A DNA stretch of 37,936 nt, taken from assembly GCA_045639845.1 (NCBI GenBank), contig JAZUDW010000116.1, positions 1 to 37,936 of the forward strand, in the 5' to 3' direction. The translations under genes and the position numbers were made by a program. The number at the start of each line of letters is the position of its first letter. The first letter of the stretch is position 1. This stretch comes from Colimorpha sp045639845. GTDB lineage: Bacteria > Bacteroidota > Bacteroidia > Bacteroidales > P3. The notes beneath the pieces were generated by a model. It had not been told where the DNA came from, made no database searches, and saw only the letters and a program-made list of their open reading frames with translations. Positions 33,946 to 37,936 of the stretch are shown piece after piece.

Positions 33946-34740
33946 ATGCAACAGTATCTCGACCTTCTACGTCATGTTATTGACCACGGAATACAGAAAA
34001 ACGACCGTACAGGAACAGGCACACGCTCTGTGTTTGGTTACCAAATGCGTTTTCCCCTCGCTGATGGTTTTCCGCTGCTCACTACCAAGAAGTTGCATGT
34101 ACGCTCCATCATCTACGAGTTGCTTTGGTTTCTCCGAGGCGACACCAATGTAAAATACCTTAACGATCATGGTGTCTCCATTTGGGACGAATGGGCCGAT
34201 GCCCAAGGCGACCTTGGGCCCATCTACGGACACCAATGGCGTTCGTGGGGATGTTCCGACGGCACCACTATTGATCAGATAACCGAGCTTATCGATCAGA
34301 TCAAAACAAATCCTGATTCTCGCCGACTCCTAGTCTCCGCATGGAACGTTGGTGAAATCAACAAGATGGCATTGCCGCCCTGCCACATACTCTTCCAATT
34401 CTACGTAGCTGGCGGAAAACTCTCCTGCCAACTCTACCAACGTAGTGCAGATATATTTCTCGGAGTACCTTTCAACATAGCAAGTTACGCCCTTTTTACC
34501 ATGATGATTGCTCAAGCCACAGGGCTTGAAGCCGGCGATTTCATACACACATTAGGTGATGCCCACATCTACAACAACCACATCGACCAATGCCATCTAC
34601 AGCTAACCCGAGACCCTAGGCCATTGCCAACCATGCGAATCAATCCTAACAAGAAAGACATCTTCAGTTTCGACTACGAAGACTTCCTCATAGACAACTA
34701 CAACCCACATCCACACATAAAAGGGGAGGTAAGTGTATGA
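33946..34740 (+). CDS. thyA: Thymidylate synthase
   Basis: A 264-aa ThyA, the same length as the E. coli enzyme. It methylates dUMP to dTMP using methylene-tetrahydrofolate. The catalytic Cys146 (LPPCHILFQFYV), RSADIFLGVPFNIASY, THTLGDAHIY-type segment (HTLGDAHIYNNH) and N-terminal DRTGTGT are conserved. Its stop overlaps the start of manC by 4 nt (ATGA). folA, the usual partner in many bacteria, is not beside it. Confidence 0.98.
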   Translation: MQQYLDLLRHVIDHGIQKNDRTGTGTRSVFGYQMRFPLADGFPLLTTKKLHVRSIIYELLWFLRGDTNVKYLNDHGVSIWDEWADAQGDLGPIYGHQWRSWGCSDGTTIDQITELIDQIKTNPDSRRLLVSAWNVGEINKMALPPCHILFQFYVAGGKLSCQLYQRSADIFLGVPFNIASYALFTMMIAQATGLEAGDFIHTLGDAHIYNNHIDQCHLQLTRDPRPLPTMRINPNKKDIFSFDYEDFLIDNYNPHPHIKGEVSV

Positions 34741-35822
34741 ATCCAAACAACTACTGCATAATCATGGCAGGCGGTTTCGGGAGTCGCCTGTGGCCATTGT
34801 GCGACAACAATCACCCAAAGCAATTTATCGACATTCTAGGCACCGGCCAATCCATGCTGCAAAGCACCTTCAACCGTTATGCACAGATCTGTTGTCGCGA
34901 AAATATCATTATCGTCACAGCGCAAGGCTACGGGGATCGAGTCCGCGAGCAGATTCATGGGTTGCAATCCTACCAAGTACTTGAAGAGCCCATACGTCGT
35001 AACACAGCCCCTTGTGTGGCGTGGGCTGCTTCCGTCATTGGATCTATCAACCCCAATGCCAATATCATCGTTACCCCTTCCGACCACGCTATTTTCGGTG
35101 ACCAACTCTTTGTTGAGAAAATGCAAGCTGCCATCGATGCCGCCAACCACTACGACTGGATTATCACCCTTGGAGTGCGCCCCACTAATCCCAATACAAA
35201 ATACGGCTACATACAATTCTCTGAGGCCTCATCGTGTCCCAATACCAAAAGCCTACACAAAGTAGTCACCTTTACTGAGAAGCCCCCTGTCGAAATGGCG
35301 CGCCAGTTTATTCAAACAGGTGAATTCTTTTGGAATGCCGGCATTTTCGTATGGCGCTACGACGTCCTCGATGCCGCTTTCCGCAAACATCTACCTGTTA
35401 TCCACGAGACTCTGCTCCAACATGGCACCGAGCTTAACGCCAAAGAATTACTCAACACATATACTAGACTCGACAGCATCTCCATCGACTATGGTATCAT
35501 CGAGAAAGCAGACAATGTACACGTACTAGAAGCCGACTTCGGATGGTCGGATGTCGAGACGTGGGAGTTGCTTTACAATACCACAATCAAAGACCAGCAC
35601 AACAACGCCATTGTAGCTGGTGATGCACTGCTCTACGACGTTCGCAACTGCATCATCAATACCCCAGGAATCAACGACACCCTCGTACTGCAAGGTCTTG
35701 ACGGCTACATCATCACAGCCAACAAAGATGTGCTCATGATATGTCGGCGTGACCAGCAAAACAACATAGCCCGCTTTTCCAGCGACTATGAGATGCTCCA
35801 CAGCAAACACAAGAAAAAATAA
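34737..35822 (+). CDS. manC: Mannose-1-phosphate guanylyltransferase
   Basis: A 361-aa GDP-mannose pyrophosphorylase. The nucleotide loop is IMAGGFGSRLWPL (9-21), with PKQF after it. EEPIRRNTAPCVAWA, TPSDHAIF (metal-site Asp) and FTEKPPVEMA, then FFWNAGIFVWR, are diagnostic. The phosphomannose isomerase domain found in longer ManC/AlgA proteins is absent. The product GDP-mannose feeds fucose and surface polysaccharide synthesis. Translation is probably coupled to thyA through the 4-nt overlap, though the two pathways are unrelated. Confidence 0.93.
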   Translation: MNPNNYCIIMAGGFGSRLWPLCDNNHPKQFIDILGTGQSMLQSTFNRYAQICCRENIIIVTAQGYGDRVREQIHGLQSYQVLEEPIRRNTAPCVAWAASVIGSINPNANIIVTPSDHAIFGDQLFVEKMQAAIDAANHYDWIITLGVRPTNPNTKYGYIQFSEASSCPNTKSLHKVVTFTEKPPVEMARQFIQTGEFFWNAGIFVWRYDVLDAAFRKHLPVIHETLLQHGTELNAKELLNTYTRLDSISIDYGIIEKADNVHVLEADFGWSDVETWELLYNTTIKDQHNNAIVAGDALLYDVRNCIINTPGINDTLVLQGLDGYIITANKDVLMICRRDQQNNIARFSSDYEMLHSKHKKK

Positions 35823-35882
35823 CGACGGTTTCATACGACCCTCACAATAAAAAAAGAATAAAAAAAGAAACAATATCTCATC

Positions 35883-37292
35883 ATGGATAAACGTATCGAA
35901 ATAGCCCAACTACTCAAGGGCAATACAGAACATCTTATTGACACCAGCATCAACGTTAAAGGCTGGGTACGAACCAAACGCGGCAATAAGAACGTCGCTT
36001 TTATAGCACTCAATGACGGATCCAACATCAATAACATCCAAGTTGTTGTAGATTTGGCCAACTTCGACGAAGATCTCATGCGCCGTATCACCACCGGGGC
36101 CTGCCTCAGCGTTGACGGTAAACTTGTACGTTCCATGGGCCAAGGACAAGCTGTAGAGATTCAAGCAGAGCATATTATGCTCTATGGAGAAGCCGATCCT
36201 AACACCTATCCCCTGCAGAAAAAAGGCCACTCCATGGAGTTCCTCCGCGAGATTGGCCACCTTCGCATGCGCACCAACACTTTCGGTGCCGTATGTCGCA
36301 TACGACATAATATGGCCATGGCCATTCATACATACTTCCACGAACACGGATACTTTTACTTCCATACACCCCTTATCACTGCCAGCGACTGCGAAGGAGC
36401 TGGTGAGATGTTCCAAGTTACAACTATGGACCTCAATAATCTGCCCCATACCGAAGATGGCAGTATAGACTACAGTCAAGACTTCTTCGGCAAGCAGACC
36501 TCCCTCACCGTAAGTGGCCAGCTCGAAGGCGAACTCGGTGCCACCGCTCTTGGCAAGATCTACACTTTCGGACCTACCTTCCGCGCCGAAAACAGCAATA
36601 CGCCTCGCCACTTGGCAGAATTTTGGATGATCGAACCCGAGATGGCATTCTTCGATATTGATGACCTCACTGCTACCGAAGAAGAATTCATCAAATATTG
36701 TGTACAGTGGGCCCTCGATCACTGCATGGACGATCTTGAGTTCCTCAACAAGATGATCGACAACAGCCTTATCGAACGTCTCAAGAGCGTCGTAGCCACC
36801 GACTTCGTACGTCTCCCCTATACCGAAGGCGTTAAGATACTCGAAGAAGCTATCAAAAACGGCAAGAAATTTGAATTCCCCGTATTCTGGGGAGCCGACC
36901 TTGCCAGCGAACACGAGCGTTACCTCGTAGAAGAGCACTTCAAGAAACCCGTCATTATGATCGACTATCCCAAGGAGATTAAAGCCTTCTACATGAAACA
37001 GAATGCAGACGGTAAGACTGTACAAGGTACCGACGTACTCTTCCCGCAAATCGGCGAGATTATCGGTGGTTCCGTGCGTGAAGAGAGCTACGAGAAACTC
37101 ACCTCTCGCATTGCCGAACTCAACATACCTATGAAAGATATGTGGTGGTACCTCGACACCCGCAAGTACGGTACTTGCCCCCACGCAGGCTTCGGTCTTG
37201 GCTTCGAGCGTCTGCTTCTCTTCGTTACCGGCATGTCCAACATACGCGATGTGATCCCCTTCCCCCGCACACCAAAGACAGCCGAATTCTAA
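35883..37292 (+). CDS. asnS: Asparaginyl-tRNA synthetase
   Basis: A 469-aa class IIb synthetase. The N-terminal OB-fold anticodon-binding domain (about 20-105: VKGWVRTKRGNKNVAFIALNDGS by parts) is followed by the catalytic core with motif 2 FRAENSNTPRHLAEF (233-247) and motif 3 GFGLGFERLLLFVTG near the C-terminus. The residues fit AsnRS rather than AspRS, including the QLEGELGA segment. It lies 60 nt after manC, with an AT-rich gap and no clear promoter. Its presence indicates direct charging of tRNA-Asn. Confidence 0.97.
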   Translation: MDKRIEIAQLLKGNTEHLIDTSINVKGWVRTKRGNKNVAFIALNDGSNINNIQVVVDLANFDEDLMRRITTGACLSVDGKLVRSMGQGQAVEIQAEHIMLYGEADPNTYPLQKKGHSMEFLREIGHLRMRTNTFGAVCRIRHNMAMAIHTYFHEHGYFYFHTPLITASDCEGAGEMFQVTTMDLNNLPHTEDGSIDYSQDFFGKQTSLTVSGQLEGELGATALGKIYTFGPTFRAENSNTPRHLAEFWMIEPEMAFFDIDDLTATEEEFIKYCVQWALDHCMDDLEFLNKMIDNSLIERLKSVVATDFVRLPYTEGVKILEEAIKNGKKFEFPVFWGADLASEHERYLVEEHFKKPVIMIDYPKEIKAFYMKQNADGKTVQGTDVLFPQIGEIIGGSVREESYEKLTSRIAELNIPMKDMWWYLDTRKYGTCPHAGFGLGFERLLLFVTGMSNIRDVIPFPRTPKTAEF

Positions 37293-37403
37293 ATCACGAT
37301 CCACAATTCATACCATGAGTCGGTATTCAAAACCGATGTCGACTCTTTCATATGAATGCCATGAAAAGAATACAAACGATTAATCAATAAAAACCAACAA
37401 AAA

Positions 37404-37847
37404 ATGTCAAAGTTTCTCAACGAGTTTAAAGAATTTGCCGTCAAAGGCAATATGATCGACATGGCCGTAGGTATCATTATCGGTGGTGCCTTTGGAAAAA
37501 TTGTATCTTCCCTTGTCAACGATATTATCATGCCCATCTTCGCCGCCCTCATTGGCGACGGAGCTTTCAAAGACCTTAGCGTCACACTTAAACAAGCAGT
37601 GACTGATCCTGCCACCGGAGAAGAGATCAAAGCCGCTGTCATGTGGAACTATGGTAGCTTCGTACAAGAGTGCATAGACTTCATCATCATTGCCTTCGCC
37701 ATCTTCATGCTCATCAAAGGTATCAACAAACTCAAAGAAGCCGGCAAGAAGAAAGAAGAAGAAGCACCTGCACCCGAAGCACCTGCTGGTCCTACCCAAG
37801 AAGAGCTGCTTGCCGAGATACGTGATCTTTTAAAGAAAAACAACTAA
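37404..37847 (+). CDS. mscL: Large-conductance mechanosensitive channel
   Basis: A 147-aa MscL, which opens under membrane tension to release solutes on osmotic downshock. The N-terminal helix FLNEFKEFAVKGNMIDMAVG leads to TM1 (about 17-46) with pore-lining GIIIGGAFGKIV. TM2 is about 85-107 (VQECIDFIIIAFAIFMLI), and the C-terminal amphipathic bundle (LLAEIRDLL, 135-143) closes the protein. An Ala/Pro/Glu-rich linker (about 117-130) joins TM2 to the bundle. It is monocistronic with a terminator. Confidence 0.97.
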   Translation: MSKFLNEFKEFAVKGNMIDMAVGIIIGGAFGKIVSSLVNDIIMPIFAALIGDGAFKDLSVTLKQAVTDPATGEEIKAAVMWNYGSFVQECIDFIIIAFAIFMLIKGINKLKEAGKKKEEEAPAPEAPAGPTQEELLAEIRDLLKKNN

Positions 37848-37876
37848 TCATTCACTTCGATTAGACCTACAACTAC

Positions 37877-37904
37877 GCCTCCCTCACCCAATGGCGGGGG
37901 AGGC
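37877..37904 (+). terminator. Terminator of mscL
   Basis: A 7-bp GC-rich stem GCCTCCC/GGGAGGC with a 14-nt loop is followed by ATCTTTTT, 29 nt past the mscL stop. Confidence 0.88.
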
Positions 37905-37936
37905 ATCTTTTTCGTTTCCATGAACCTCACCGACAC

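Noticed and set aside
35910..37304. 464-aa minus-strand open frame
   Set aside because: It is antisense to asnS, whose class II motifs are clear.

Overview
The window looks like chromosome of an anaerobic member of the Bacteroidota, most likely Bacteroidales. Three things support this. There are repeated promoters of the Bacteroidota type (TTTG, about 19-22 nt, TAnnTTTG), for example at 8935-8965, 16305-16336, 19190-19220, 20632-20663 and 28922-28952. There is a secreted protein with a C-terminal type IX secretion (T9SS) sorting domain. Several genes are typical of the phylum (DUF4292-type lipoprotein, PG_1098-like methyltransferase, viroplasmin-RNase H, PorE-like protein). No plasmid, phage or CRISPR signature was seen.

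Layout. (1) 1-8424, minus strand: a citrate lyase operon citD-citE-citF-citX-citCG, followed by an FHS-type MFS permease and, behind its own promoter, an aconitase-superfamily hydratase cut by the window edge. The activating ligase CitC and the prosthetic-group synthase CitG are one fused protein. (2) 8743-8900: two tandem tRNA-Val(TAC) genes with promoter and terminator. (3) 9036-14816, minus strand: sufC-sufD, a PorE-like TPR/beta-propeller/OmpA-like envelope protein and an MsbA-like ABC exporter. (4) 15085-19078: a SAM hydrolase-family gene (+), tRNA-Val(CAC) (-) and an 835-aa T9SS cargo protein (-). (5) 19079-21250: 2.2 kb almost without recognisable genes, holding a MITE-like repeat and one orphan promoter. 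(6) 21251-28676, plus strand: an HD-domain protein; a TPR lipoprotein, a DUF4292-like lipoprotein and a LolA-like periplasmic protein in tandem; tadA; a nucleotidyltransferase; a second MITE-like copy; and a PG_1098-like methyltransferase. (7) 29054-37847, plus strand: rplM-rpsI, rpsB-tsf (both with structured leaders), rnhA, prmC, thyA, manC, asnS and mscL.

How the genes fit together. CitD/E/F form the lyase that splits citrate into acetate and oxaloacetate. CitX and the CitCG fusion make, attach and acetylate its prosthetic group. The permease and the hydratase are plausible partners for import and for interconversion of tri- or dicarboxylates. Arginine codons in citF and the hydratase are mostly CGT, as in rpsB and tsf, which suggests the pathway is highly expressed. 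The most interesting items are the CitC-CitG fusion and the hydratase/lyase pairing, the MITE-like family with two copies in this window, the LolB-like/LolA-like gene pair, and the stem-loop leaders ahead of the ribosomal protein genes.
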